64,000 bases of DNA, taken from assembly GCA_045611765.1 (NCBI GenBank), contig JAZKXT010000006.1, forward strand, positions 54,521 through 118,520, read 5' to 3'. Position 1 is the first letter of the stretch; every line of letters starts with the position of its first letter. The notes under the pieces were generated by a model. It had not been told where the DNA came from and did not search any database. It worked only from the letters and a program-made list of their open reading frames with translations. Shown in pieces: positions 35,795-45,122 of this stretch. The DNA is from UMGS1649 sp045611765 (GTDB taxonomy: Bacteria; Bacillota; Clostridia; TANB77; CAG-465). A program made the position numbers and the translations under genes.

Positions 35795-35941
35795 ATGATA
35801 GATGAAAGATGTGGATGCGGTTGTGGAAACTGCGGTGGAAACTGCGGAGGTAACTTCGGTGGAGGTTTCGGTGGCGGAAATTGTTGCTGCATTTGGATAA
35901 TCCTTATAATAATCATATTAGTATGCTGCTGCGGATGCTAA
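35795..35941 (+). CDS. Cys/Gly-rich small membrane protein, 48 residues
   Basis: AAAGGAGG stands 7 bases before ATG 35795 and the frame runs to TAA at 35939-35941. The product reads as a Cys-Gly-Asn repeat region (CGCGCGNCGGNCGG), a Gly-Phe run (NFGGGFGGGN), one hydrophobic helix (IWIILIIIILV) and a C-terminal CCCGC. It contains 12 cysteines in 48 residues. The glycine run followed by a single helix recalls YjcZ-type small sporulation membrane proteins, but the cysteine content is unusual; metal binding or cross-linking is conceivable. Confidence 0.75.
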   Translation: MIDERCGCGCGNCGGNCGGNFGGGFGGGNCCCIWIILIIIILVCCCGC

Positions 35942-35972
35942 TTAAAAACATAATACCCTTTAACACAATACT

Positions 35973-35997
35973 TAACCCGGGATTTTAACCCGGGTTA
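35973..35997. terminator. Bidirectional terminator between the small genes and fba
   Basis: TAACCCGGG (35973-35981) and CCCGGGTTA (35989-35997) form a perfect 9-bp stem between two convergent transcripts. Confidence 0.85.
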
Positions 35998-36005
35998 CAT
36001 ATTTA

Positions 36006-36953
36006 TTATTCCATTTTGTTTTCTGAACCTAGTACGTTTATAATTTTGTGTTTTACCATTTCTTTTACCGCTAAGCGCCCTTTTCCAAGATATGTTCTAG
36101 GATCAAATACATCTGGCATTTGTTCAAAACACTCACGAATGTTTGCTGTCATAGCCAAACGTATGTCTGAGTCTATATTTATTTTACACACTCCGTATTT
36201 TGCTGCTTCTCTTAAAAGCTCTTCTGGCACTCCTTTTGCCCCAGGAATATTGCCACCATATTTATTACACATCTCAACAAATTCTTGAGGTACAGATGAC
36301 GCTCCGTGAAGTACAAGTGGAAATCCTGGTAATCTTTCAGTTATCTCTTTTAATATGTCTAGTCTCAATTTTGGTTCGCCTTTAAATTTATATGCTCCAT
36401 GGCTAGTTCCTATAGCTATTGCTAAAGAATCGCAACCTGTAAGCTCTACAAACTTAACCGCTTCGTCTGGAGATGTGTACATTGCATCACTTTTTGCAAC
36501 ATTTACATCATCTTCTATTCCTGCAAGTTTACCAAGCTCAGCTTCAACTACAACCCCTCTTGGATGAGCATATTCAACAACTTTACGAGTTAGCTCAACA
36601 TTTTCTTCAAATGTATATTTTGAACCATCTATCATAACAGATGTAAAGCCCGAGTCAATACAATCTTTACATAGTTCAAATGTATCTCCATGATCTAGAT
36701 GAAGTACCACATCTATGTCTTTTCCTTTTAATTTGGCATCTTCTATTCCAGCTTCCACAAGCTTTCTTAAATATATTGGATTAGCATACTTTCTTGCTCC
36801 GCTAGATACCTGTAATATTACTGGCGAATTAGTTTCAGTCGCTGCCTCCATAATTCCTTGTATTATTTCCATATTATTTACATTAAAAGCGCCTATGGCA
36901 TAACCACCTTCATATGCTTTTTTGAACATTTCCTTTGATGTTGTAAGTCCCAT
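36006..36953 (-). CDS. fba: Class II fructose-1,6-bisphosphate aldolase
   Basis: The zinc enzyme splits fructose-1,6-bisphosphate in glycolysis. The 315-residue product shows the zinc-binding HLDHGD, the second metal site in GTSHGAYKFKG and HGASSVP, and the catalytic Asp in that HLDHGD region. Class II length (~310) fits. GGGAGG precedes the ATG. It is a single-gene unit with a terminator shared with the opposing small genes. A tagatose-bisphosphate aldolase cannot be fully excluded. Confidence 0.96.
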   Translation of the reverse strand: MGLTTSKEMFKKAYEGGYAIGAFNVNNMEIIQGIMEAATETNSPVILQVSSGARKYANPIYLRKLVEAGIEDAKLKGKDIDVVLHLDHGDTFELCKDCIDSGFTSVMIDGSKYTFEENVELTRKVVEYAHPRGVVVEAELGKLAGIEDDVNVAKSDAMYTSPDEAVKFVELTGCDSLAIAIGTSHGAYKFKGEPKLRLDILKEITERLPGFPLVLHGASSVPQEFVEMCNKYGGNIPGAKGVPEELLREAAKYGVCKINIDSDIRLAMTANIRECFEQMPDVFDPRTYLGKGRLAVKEMVKHKIINVLGSENKME

Positions 36954-37113
36954 AAATTAACCTCCCAAATTTAAATATATACTACTATATTTGCATATTT
37001 TTTTCAAGAGAAAAGTTTAGTTTTCTAAACTTACTTATTAATTATTTACAAGTAAAAGTTGTTATGTATATCTATTATCTTTTAGTAATATATTATGTAT
37101 ATGGAGGTAATTA

Positions 37114-38931
37114 CAGTGCGGTATATGTGGATATATAAACAAACAAAATATAACTGAAGATAAATTAATTGTTAATATGGCCTCTGCTTTTAAAAATAGT
37201 TCAGGTTCAATAGGTATACTTGCAAATAATAATATAGCTTTTGCTAATAGTGAAGGCGGCATACAACCATTAACTCGTGTTATACAAGGTACACGTTACT
37301 CTATTGTGTTTAACGGCAAATTATATAATGTTGAAAGCATTAAAGAGGATTTAAAAAATAGCGGTTATGAATTTTTAACAGGTTGCAATGCTGAAGCTGT
37401 ACTTTTAGCATACATAGAATATGGTGAAGAGTCTGTAAAGCTTCTTGATGGAATTTTTTCTTTCGCCATTTATGATGCCTCAAAAGAAAAACTGTTCATA
37501 GCAAGGGATAAACTAGGTATATCCCCCTTTTACTATTACAACAATGGTTCCTTTGTCTTTGCAACAGAAATAAAAGCTATTCTAAAGCACCCCGATGTGT
37601 CTGCCAGAGTTGGAAGAGACGAACTGTGCGAAATATTTGGCTTGGGTCCAGCTCATAGCCCGGGTAAAACTTTCTTTAAGGGAATATATGAAATTATGCC
37701 AGGTCATTATGGTCTGTATTGCAATCATGAACTTAAAATGTATAAATATTGGGATTTAGAAACCAATGAAGTTCTAGATACTGTAGAGGAAAGTATATCT
37801 AAAGTAAAAGAGCTTGTAAGTAATTCTTTGAAAAAACAATTAATTTCTGATGTGCCAATATGTTCTATGCTTTCTGGCGGTCTTGACTCAAGCGTACTTG
37901 CTTGTTTGGCGTCAAAAGAAAAAGAGGACCTTGCAACGTTTTCAATAGATTTCGAAGGAAACGAAACAAATTTTGCAGGTACAGATTACCAGCCTACAAG
38001 AGACAGTGATTTCGTCATAATCATGAAAGACTTGCTAAAGACTAATCATACAAATCTGTATTTTTCTACCGATGAGATATATAACAACCTTAAAGAGGCT
38101 ATGCTTGCCCGTGAAATGCCAGGTATGGCAGATGTTGACTCTTCTATGTTGGTATTTTGCAGAAAAATAAAAGAATATGGATATGATGCGGCAATATCTG
38201 GTGAGTGTTCTGATGAAATATTTGGTGGTTATCCTTGGTATTATAAAGAACATTTAATTGCGTCTCCAACCTTCCCTTGGTCACGTTCAATAGAAACAAG
38301 AAAGAATATACTAAATCCAAATTTAGTATCTCCAGAATATTTAGAAAATTATGTAGAAGCTGCATTCCAGGCTACTTCAAATAACGTCGTATATAACAAT
38401 TGTGATGAAATGGAAAATACTTTTAGAAAGACTTGTTATAACACAGTTAAATGGTTCATGAACACATTGGTTGAAAGAACAGTAAGAATATCTAATATGA
38501 CTAAGCTAGATATTAGAGTTCCTTTTGCAGATTATAGAATATTTGAATATGTATATAATGTGTCTGCCAAATATAAATTAGGGCTAATTAACAGCAACGA
38601 TACTCCAGTTGAAAAATATCTTCTTAGAAAAGCTTTTGAAAACGAACTACCACACGATGTTGTGTATAGAAAAAAATCTCCTTTTCCTAAAACGTATGAC
38701 CCTAACTATACAAAGCTATTAGAAGATAGTTTAAAAGATATTATTAATAAATCTACTTCTCCACTACTAGAAGTAATAAATGTACGTTATCTATATGATA
38801 TATTAGATACAAAAGGTGAAAACTTAAAAGAAAACTGGTTTGGCCAGCTTATGACATATCCACAAACTCTGGCATATCTAATACAAATTAACATGTGGCT
38901 TGAAGAGTATAATATTGAAATAGACATATAA
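37114..38931 (+). CDS. asnB: Asparagine synthase (glutamine-hydrolysing), start codon lost
   Basis: The enzyme makes asparagine from aspartate, ATP and glutamine. Translation from TGC at 37117 gives CGICGYINKQ, the exact N-terminus expected after Met in class II glutaminase domains, with Cys as nucleophile. The ATP-pyrophosphatase loop SGGLDSS follows at about residue 250, then the synthetase domain. GGAGG (37103-37107) is placed for a start at 37114, but that codon is CAG, not ATG. The next in-frame ATG, at 37177, would remove 20 residues including the nucleophile. Inserting one T (ACAGTGC to ACATGTGC) restores a normal start. It converges with the histidine kinase gene. Confidence 0.85.
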   Translation, partial: QCGICGYINKQNITEDKLIVNMASAFKNSSGSIGILANNNIAFANSEGGIQPLTRVIQGTRYSIVFNGKLYNVESIKEDLKNSGYEFLTGCNAEAVLLAYIEYGEESVKLLDGIFSFAIYDASKEKLFIARDKLGISPFYYYNNGSFVFATEIKAILKHPDVSARVGRDELCEIFGLGPAHSPGKTFFKGIYEIMPGHYGLYCNHELKMYKYWDLETNEVLDTVEESISKVKELVSNSLKKQLISDVPICSMLSGGLDSSVLACLASKEKEDLATFSIDFEGNETNFAGTDYQPTRDSDFVIIMKDLLKTNHTNLYFSTDEIYNNLKEAMLAREMPGMADVDSSMLVFCRKIKEYGYDAAISGECSDEIFGGYPWYYKEHLIASPTFPWSRSIETRKNILNPNLVSPEYLENYVEAAFQATSNNVVYNNCDEMENTFRKTCYNTVKWFMNTLVERTVRISNMTKLDIRVPFADYRIFEYVYNVSAKYKLGLINSNDTPVEKYLLRKAFENELPHDVVYRKKSPFPKTYDPNYTKLLEDSLKDIINKSTSPLLEVINVRYLYDILDTKGENLKENWFGQLMTYPQTLAYLIQINMWLEEYNIEIDI

Positions 38932-38967
38932 CAATTAGCAGATAGCGATAGGCTATCTGCTAATTGT
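38931..38967. terminator. Bidirectional terminator between asnB and the histidine kinase
   Basis: ACAATTAGCAGATAGC (38931-38946) and GCTATCTGCTAATTGT (38952-38967) form a perfect 16-bp stem. It begins at the last base of the asnB stop codon. Confidence 0.93.
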
Positions 38968-38976
38968 TCCTTTGTA

Positions 38977-40704
38977 CTACTTCTTAATTGGTATTGTAAT
39001 GTAAAATGTTGTTCCTTTACCTTCTTCTGTCTCAAAAGTAATTTCTCCGCCAAACGCTCCCGTTATTACAGAATATGCTAGATATAGGCCAAATCCTGTA
39101 CCATTTACACCTTTAGTTGTAAGAATATTTTTACCAATATTATCTCTAATATGTTCTGGTATACCTCCCGCAAAATCTTCTATTGAAATTACAGCATTGT
39201 TGTTTTTCTCATCTACAACAACATTTACTTCTCCACCTTTATCCTCATAAGCTTGCACAGCATTTACAATAATGTTCGTTACAACTTGAGAAAGCTTCGC
39301 TGAGTTCCCTTTAACAATTAAATCTTTCTTTATATCTAGATTTAAATTTACTCTATGTTTTGTAAGTTCATTATGTATTATTACAGATACGTCTTTTATA
39401 ACTGATGTAATATTCACATCACTTACTTCATTACTTCCAATATTTCTTATTTGATTTCTTAAACTATTTGTAAGTGTTACAATTTTATTTGCACAACTAT
39501 CCATTCTCTCTACAAGCATTTTTTCATCATCTGTCTGTGCTGTAGATTTAAATATTAATAGCCCACTCTTTATTGCAGATATTGGAGTATTTATATCATG
39601 AGCAACACCCCCAGCAAGTTCTCCTAGCATTACTAAAGATTCGTTTTTAAGCATGGCTTCCATATCTTTTTTAGCTTGTGTAACATCACGAAGAAGTATA
39701 AGTGTTGCTACATATTCTGTACCATCTTTAGACTTAACTGGTTGGAAATCCACTTCAAAGTACTTATCATAGGCACCTTTTTCTATGTGATATTCTTTAG
39801 TAATAGTTGTTTCTTTTTCTACTGCTTCTGCTATATCTTTTTGTATATCAGTAAGACTTATAAAATCCACAGATTTTAAGATATCAAAAAGGTTGTCCTT
39901 GTTTTTTATCTCGCCAAACGCTTTAAATTTCTCTACGAATGTTTTATTTAAATCTGCTATTGTTCCATCTTCACTTATTACTACGAAAGCATCACTCATG
40001 TTATCTACTATAGCTTTTAGCGTTACTGGTATTATGTTTAATGCTTTTAATCTAAATATTGCTATATAGAAACATACTGCAGTAACAGTATATGTAATGG
40101 GCATTATATACACATTACTATCTATAATTTTCAAAGCTCCCAATGCATTAAATACTACAGGAACTAAAGCTCCTAAAAGTACTAAGGCTGTTTGTACGGA
40201 GAAAAATCCCGACTGTTTTACTGTCTTTACTGTTATAAGTGTAAAAGATATTAATACTAATGTATACGAATACACCATAAATACATATAGCATCGGTCCA
40301 AAAACTGTTGCAGCAAAATCTGTTGAATACTCTATGTAAAATAAATTATGCCAATCATTTGTCCAAAGAAATCCTAAAAGAATTATTGGAACTAGGTATA
40401 ACCAACTAACCTTTTGCGTATTAGCATTCTTATTTTTAAATACAACGGCTATTACCATAAGTTCAACAGCAGTAAACATTGCTCCTATATATGTTATATA
40501 TTCAAAATAAATTGGTTTTATATTCGTTTTAGACATCAATATTTGTAGAGCTAATCCTAATATATGTATACAGAATAATATATCTAGTATTATAAAATGA
40601 TTATGTAATTTATTTCTTTTCTCTATTTTTAACAATGAATAAATTAATACTATAAGTATTATAAATGCCATTGTTAATATTAAAAATGTTGAATTAATTG
40701 TCAT
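38977..40704 (-). CDS. Sensor histidine kinase with 7TM input and PAS domain
   Basis: The 575-residue protein has seven or eight N-terminal helices (about 1-230) of the 7TM histidine kinase type, a PAS domain (about 235-345, IVDNMSDAFVVISEDGTIADLN), an H-box with the phospho-accepting His in GELAGGVAHDINTPI (near 360), and an HATPase domain with N-box NAVQAYEDKGG, DFAGGIP and GTGFGLYL. No response regulator is adjacent, so its partner is elsewhere. It overlaps the NRPS gene stop by 4 bases (ATGA), so it is made with the NRPS, suggesting it senses something linked to that product. Confidence 0.92.
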   Translation of the reverse strand: MTINSTFLILTMAFIILIVLIYSLLKIEKRNKLHNHFIILDILFCIHILGLALQILMSKTNIKPIYFEYITYIGAMFTAVELMVIAVVFKNKNANTQKVSWLYLVPIILLGFLWTNDWHNLFYIEYSTDFAATVFGPMLYVFMVYSYTLVLISFTLITVKTVKQSGFFSVQTALVLLGALVPVVFNALGALKIIDSNVYIMPITYTVTAVCFYIAIFRLKALNIIPVTLKAIVDNMSDAFVVISEDGTIADLNKTFVEKFKAFGEIKNKDNLFDILKSVDFISLTDIQKDIAEAVEKETTITKEYHIEKGAYDKYFEVDFQPVKSKDGTEYVATLILLRDVTQAKKDMEAMLKNESLVMLGELAGGVAHDINTPISAIKSGLLIFKSTAQTDDEKMLVERMDSCANKIVTLTNSLRNQIRNIGSNEVSDVNITSVIKDVSVIIHNELTKHRVNLNLDIKKDLIVKGNSAKLSQVVTNIIVNAVQAYEDKGGEVNVVVDEKNNNAVISIEDFAGGIPEHIRDNIGKNILTTKGVNGTGFGLYLAYSVITGAFGGEITFETEEGKGTTFYITIPIKK

Positions 40705-43700
40705 TTGTTATCCCCTTTTATAAAATTTATTTTTTCCAGATATTTAATATATTTAATAATATACTCTTCATCTATTTTTGGCCATTCAAATCCTAAAAGT
40801 TCTAATACTTTTATTGTGAAATCTGATTTGATTACTGTGTTTGGTGTATAATCTAATTCTTTATTTCTATTCAAATCTTGGATTATTCCTTTTACCTTTT
40901 CATAGCCATTCTCCTCTTTAGAATAAAAAGCTATAAGTTCTGTCATTTGTCTTTTGCTAATATGTTTCAACTTATAATTTAAATTATTAAGTGCTCTATC
41001 TAGTTCTGACATAATTATATGATTATGATTAAATAAGTGATATGTATTGTAGTTTCCTTTTACTGTAGCAAGTAAACATATCGCTTTCGCTGCTAAGTCT
41101 ATAGGTGTAAATTCAACATTAAAATCTAATAAATTCTTAGGAAGTACTCCTAAATCTATTATCGTTTTTAATCTGTTAGCAAAAGCATTTTCCTCAACAT
41201 TTGGTTGAAACATACCATCAGTAATTCTACTAGTCAAATTACCCATTCTAATCACAATAGCATCTAAGCCTTTTAATATATATTCATACACTGATTTTTC
41301 TCCTAAAAACTTAGTATATGCATATACATTATCTAGGTTCTGTCCTATATATAAATTTGTTTCATTAAATATCGTTCCCTTTGCAATATCAACTTGTTCT
41401 ATTTGTCCAACTTCTAAAATATTTCCAGAAACACTAAGTGTTGATATATGTATCAATTTCTTATTATTCTCTAAAGCAAATTGAGCTAAATTATCTATCC
41501 CGAAATAATTTATCTTTTTAAATATTTCTATATTTCCATAGTGCTTAACATAGGCTGCAGAGTTAATAATTATTTCTACATCATTTTTAATTAGCTCTAA
41601 ATCTTCCTGATTGTTAACAATATTTTCTAAAACAATATCGCCATCAATTGTTATAATTCTTTTATCAAATAATTCATCATATTTGTTTTCAAAAAAGAAA
41701 TTTAGTCTTTCTCTTAATCTTTGTTTTGGTATTTTGTCATTAACTTTTCTTACTAAACAATAAATCTTTATATTGGTATTATCTAATAAATATGATAAAA
41801 TGTGTGAACCTAAAAATCCTGTTGCTCCTGTTAACAATACATTGCCTAATTTTTGTGCATCAATCTTTTGATTCTTTATTGTGTTTGACTTTAATAATTT
41901 GTGTACTTCTTCGAAATCAATACTTTTTAATTCTTCTGAAATTGATACCTTGGATTTGTTTTTTACAAGCATATCTGTCAAATCATTAATAGACTGATAT
42001 TTGTATAAATCTGCAAATGTAATAGTTATATCTTTATTCATTGCTAAAGTTATTGCCTTAATTGCAGATAATGAATCCCCACCAATTTCAAAGAAACTAT
42101 CATTTGGATATATATCTTCTCTATTTAAAGTTTCTTTAAATACTTCATATAAAACTTTTGATATTCCATCATATTCTGGTAGTGATTCTCGCGTCAATTC
42201 ACTTTGAGTTGCCTGTATATAGTTTAGAAGTTCTTTAGTATTAACTTTACCATTCTGGTTTAAAGGTAGTTTTTCTACTTGGTAAATATAAGAAGGCACC
42301 ATATATGAAACCAGTCTTTCCTTTAGATGGGACTTTATTTCATTAAGCGAAACTTCTCGTTTAGCACTATAAAATCCGGCCATTTTCTTATTATTAGTAT
42401 GGTCTTGGTATATAAATACGGTAACGTCTTCTATATCTTTGTGCGCCAGAAAAGCATTTTTCACTTCATCTAACTCTATTCTATAGCCTCTAATTTTAAC
42501 TTGATTGTCTCTTCTTCCGATAAAGTCTATGTAGCCACCATCAAGCATTCTAACAACGTCTCCAGTTTTATACATTCTACCTTTATGTGTTATTTGATCT
42601 TGTACAAACTTCTCACGTGTCAAATCCTCTTTATTTATATATTCTAACGCAACACTGTCTCCACCTATTATATACTCCCCTTCGGTATAAAGAGGAAGTA
42701 GTCTAAATTTGCTATCTATTACATAACCATAAGTATTAGATACAGCTTTACCTAAAGGAAGTCTCTTATCTGTTACATTTTTTACGTTAAATGTATTAGT
42801 AAAAGTAACGCATTCTGTTGGTCCATAACAATTTATTATTTCAAGATTAGGATATGTTCCTCTTAGTTTATTTACATGTTTTAATGACATTACATCTCCG
42901 CCGCTTAAAACAGTTCTCAAACCTTCAAACACTTCTATTTTACCATCTATTATTTGATTAAATAGTGCTGCTGTAATCCAAGCTACAGTTACATTCCTTT
43001 CTTTCATATATTTGTTCAAATATTCAAAATCTAATAAATTTGGCTTTTTAATTAAAGCACAAGTTCCTCCATTTAATAAAGTCCCCCAGAATTCAAATAA
43101 GGATACATCAAAACTTGTTGATGCTGCTTGTAAAATTACATCACTTTCCCTAAGTTCCATATAATCTGGATTTTTAACAAGCTTAGTAATATTTTTGTTT
43201 ATTATTACAGCTCCTTTAGGATTACCTGTTGTTCCAGAAGTATACAATATACATACGGGGCTTTCTACTCCATATAATTTACTTCTATTAAATTTTGGAT
43301 TTACATTTTTCCACTTAATATCATTTATATATATTGTACCTACATCAAATTTTTCCAAATTATCTTGTATAACTAATTTAACATTAGCATCATTTATTAG
43401 ATATTCTTTTCTATCATACGAATAATTTGTTTCTATAGGTAAATAATATGCTCCAACTTTTAACACTGCAATTATACTAATTAAAAGTTCAAATGATTTG
43501 TCTATAACTATTCCTACTACGTCATTTTCTTTAATTCCTTTACTTTGTAGAATATTTGCCAAACACTTTGCTCTTTCATTCAGTTGCAAATATGTTAATT
43601 GCTCTTTTTCTAGAGTTAACGCAACCTTATTAGGATTAAGTTTAACTTGCTCTTCAAACAAGTCTATTACTGTTTTATCTTTAGGATATTCTCTTGCAGT

Positions 43701-45026
43701 ATCATTAAACTCACCTAATATTCTATTTCTTTCTCCTTCAGGCATTATATCTATATTTTCAATAGTTTTGTTATTTATAATTCCGTCTTTAATAATTGTA
43801 AATATTCTTTGAGCTAGATATTCTACTTCTATATCCTCAAACAAAGATGTTATATAATCAAAATGTACATCTAAGTTACCACTTGCATTTAAATCTTCTA
43901 TATGTATTTCTAACTCATTTTGAATATTACCACTAAAACGCCATTTAAGTTCATATTTTGTAGCATCAACTATTTCTGAACGAGCATTTTGATAAGATAA
44001 CATTACCTTATACATATTATCTGAAACACCATTTACTTCTTTATACTCTTCAGATATTTTTGAATAAGGATATTTTTGATGTCTAAATAATGTCATCGAA
44101 TCCGATGCAACTTTTTTACAAACATCTAAAAAATTCTCTTGCTCATTTATATTAAATCTTACTGGCATAGTTGATACAAACATGCCTATCATATTCTTTT
44201 CTTTAAAATTCGACCTGTTAAGTACAGGTGTACCTATTGCAAAATCTGTTTTTTCCTTAACTCTTTCTATATATATTGCAAGAGCTGTTAAAAACAATAC
44301 ATATGGAGAAAGTCTGTTTTGTTTACAGTATTCATCTATTAAGCTTTGGAATTCATTATCTAATTTTATAGTATATCTTTTGGCAAGAGTATTACCGGCT
44401 ACAATAGTATCTTTTAAGCCAACTATATCTGTCATTCCTTTTAAGTATTCTATCCAGAATTCGCTATCTTTAGAATATTTTTCAGAACTCATATATTCTT
44501 GTTCTGCTAATACGAAGTCTGTATAACTTGGATTAACATCAAGTATTTCATTACCACTTAATATTGCTTCATATATGTTACAAAGCGATGTACACATTTT
44601 AGATATTGACCACGCATCACAAATTAAGTGATGTGCTTTTAAAAATATTTCTCCCACACCATTTCCTCTATCTATTAAAAGATAAGAAAATAATGGCTTT
44701 TCTATAACATCAAAACCCGTAGAAATATATTCTTGTTTTATTTTATCTATCTCCTCTTCCGTTTTACCCTCTACATTTATTTTGTCTGCTTCAAAAGGCA
44801 TAAAAGGAGCAACATACTGTTTAGGTATGCTATTTTCTACACATATTCTAAGTCTCATTCCTTCGTTTATTTCTACAAATTTGTTAACCGTTTGTTCTGC
44901 TTTTGAAATTTCAAAATCCTTCTTTATGATTAGAGAACCAGATATAATATTAATTAGTTTACTCTCATAAAAATTCTCTACTAACCATATATTTTTTTGA
45001 GGAAATGTTAGTTCAAATTTTTCCAT
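40701..45026 (-). CDS. Single-module NRPS with reductive release (C-A-T-R)
   Basis: The 1441-residue protein holds four domains in order: condensation (about 1-430, active site HHLICDAWS near 130), adenylation (about 445-940, LYTSGTTGNPKG near 595 and YKTGD-type MYKTGD), carrier (IGGDSLSAI near 978, phosphopantetheine Ser) and thioester reductase (about 1040-1441, LLTGATGFLGSHI near 1066). A reductase releases the acyl chain as an aldehyde or alcohol. Reading the specificity code by eye gives D-V-F-W-L-G-C-T-F-K, close to valine-type codes, so a small aliphatic residue is likely. With one module and an N-terminal C domain, an N-acyl amino aldehyde is the simplest product. No phosphopantetheinyl transferase is nearby. 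Confidence 0.93.
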   Translation of the reverse strand: MEKFELTFPQKNIWLVENFYESKLINIISGSLIIKKDFEISKAEQTVNKFVEINEGMRLRICVENSIPKQYVAPFMPFEADKINVEGKTEEEIDKIKQEYISTGFDVIEKPLFSYLLIDRGNGVGEIFLKAHHLICDAWSISKMCTSLCNIYEAILSGNEILDVNPSYTDFVLAEQEYMSSEKYSKDSEFWIEYLKGMTDIVGLKDTIVAGNTLAKRYTIKLDNEFQSLIDEYCKQNRLSPYVLFLTALAIYIERVKEKTDFAIGTPVLNRSNFKEKNMIGMFVSTMPVRFNINEQENFLDVCKKVASDSMTLFRHQKYPYSKISEEYKEVNGVSDNMYKVMLSYQNARSEIVDATKYELKWRFSGNIQNELEIHIEDLNASGNLDVHFDYITSLFEDIEVEYLAQRIFTIIKDGIINNKTIENIDIMPEGERNRILGEFNDTAREYPKDKTVIDLFEEQVKLNPNKVALTLEKEQLTYLQLNERAKCLANILQSKGIKENDVVGIVIDKSFELLISIIAVLKVGAYYLPIETNYSYDRKEYLINDANVKLVIQDNLEKFDVGTIYINDIKWKNVNPKFNRSKLYGVESPVCILYTSGTTGNPKGAVIINKNITKLVKNPDYMELRESDVILQAASTSFDVSLFEFWGTLLNGGTCALIKKPNLLDFEYLNKYMKERNVTVAWITAALFNQIIDGKIEVFEGLRTVLSGGDVMSLKHVNKLRGTYPNLEIINCYGPTECVTFTNTFNVKNVTDKRLPLGKAVSNTYGYVIDSKFRLLPLYTEGEYIIGGDSVALEYINKEDLTREKFVQDQITHKGRMYKTGDVVRMLDGGYIDFIGRRDNQVKIRGYRIELDEVKNAFLAHKDIEDVTVFIYQDHTNNKKMAGFYSAKREVSLNEIKSHLKERLVSYMVPSYIYQVEKLPLNQNGKVNTKELLNYIQATQSELTRESLPEYDGISKVLYEVFKETLNREDIYPNDSFFEIGGDSLSAIKAITLAMNKDITITFADLYKYQSINDLTDMLVKNKSKVSISEELKSIDFEEVHKLLKSNTIKNQKIDAQKLGNVLLTGATGFLGSHILSYLLDNTNIKIYCLVRKVNDKIPKQRLRERLNFFFENKYDELFDKRIITIDGDIVLENIVNNQEDLELIKNDVEIIINSAAYVKHYGNIEIFKKINYFGIDNLAQFALENNKKLIHISTLSVSGNILEVGQIEQVDIAKGTIFNETNLYIGQNLDNVYAYTKFLGEKSVYEYILKGLDAIVIRMGNLTSRITDGMFQPNVEENAFANRLKTIIDLGVLPKNLLDFNVEFTPIDLAAKAICLLATVKGNYNTYHLFNHNHIIMSELDRALNNLNYKLKHISKRQMTELIAFYSKEENGYEKVKGIIQDLNRNKELDYTPNTVIKSDFTIKVLELLGFEWPKIDEEYIIKYIKYLEKINFIKGDNK

Positions 45027-45065
45027 ATTTATTACTCCTAACTCAATCTATTTCCACGCAATATA

Positions 45066-45122
45066 AGTATAACAAATACAGACAAAATGTGCAACAATAT
45101 GTCACTCATTTTGTCTGTATTT
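45066..45122 (-). promoter_or_regulatory. Dyad promoter-terminator module before the NRPS gene (copy 1)
   Basis: A 16-bp perfect dyad (arms 45074-45089 and 45107-45122, 17-base loop) starts at the stop codon of the protease gene and can terminate it. On the minus strand the same DNA carries TTGCAC (45089-45094), a 17-base spacer and TATACT (45066-45071), the NRPS promoter. A nearly identical module stands at 49177-49233. Confidence 0.8.

Noticed and set aside
37116..37154. GTG at 37116 as the asnB start
   Set aside because: It is out of frame with the conserved CGICGYI N-terminus and reaches a stop after 13 codons.
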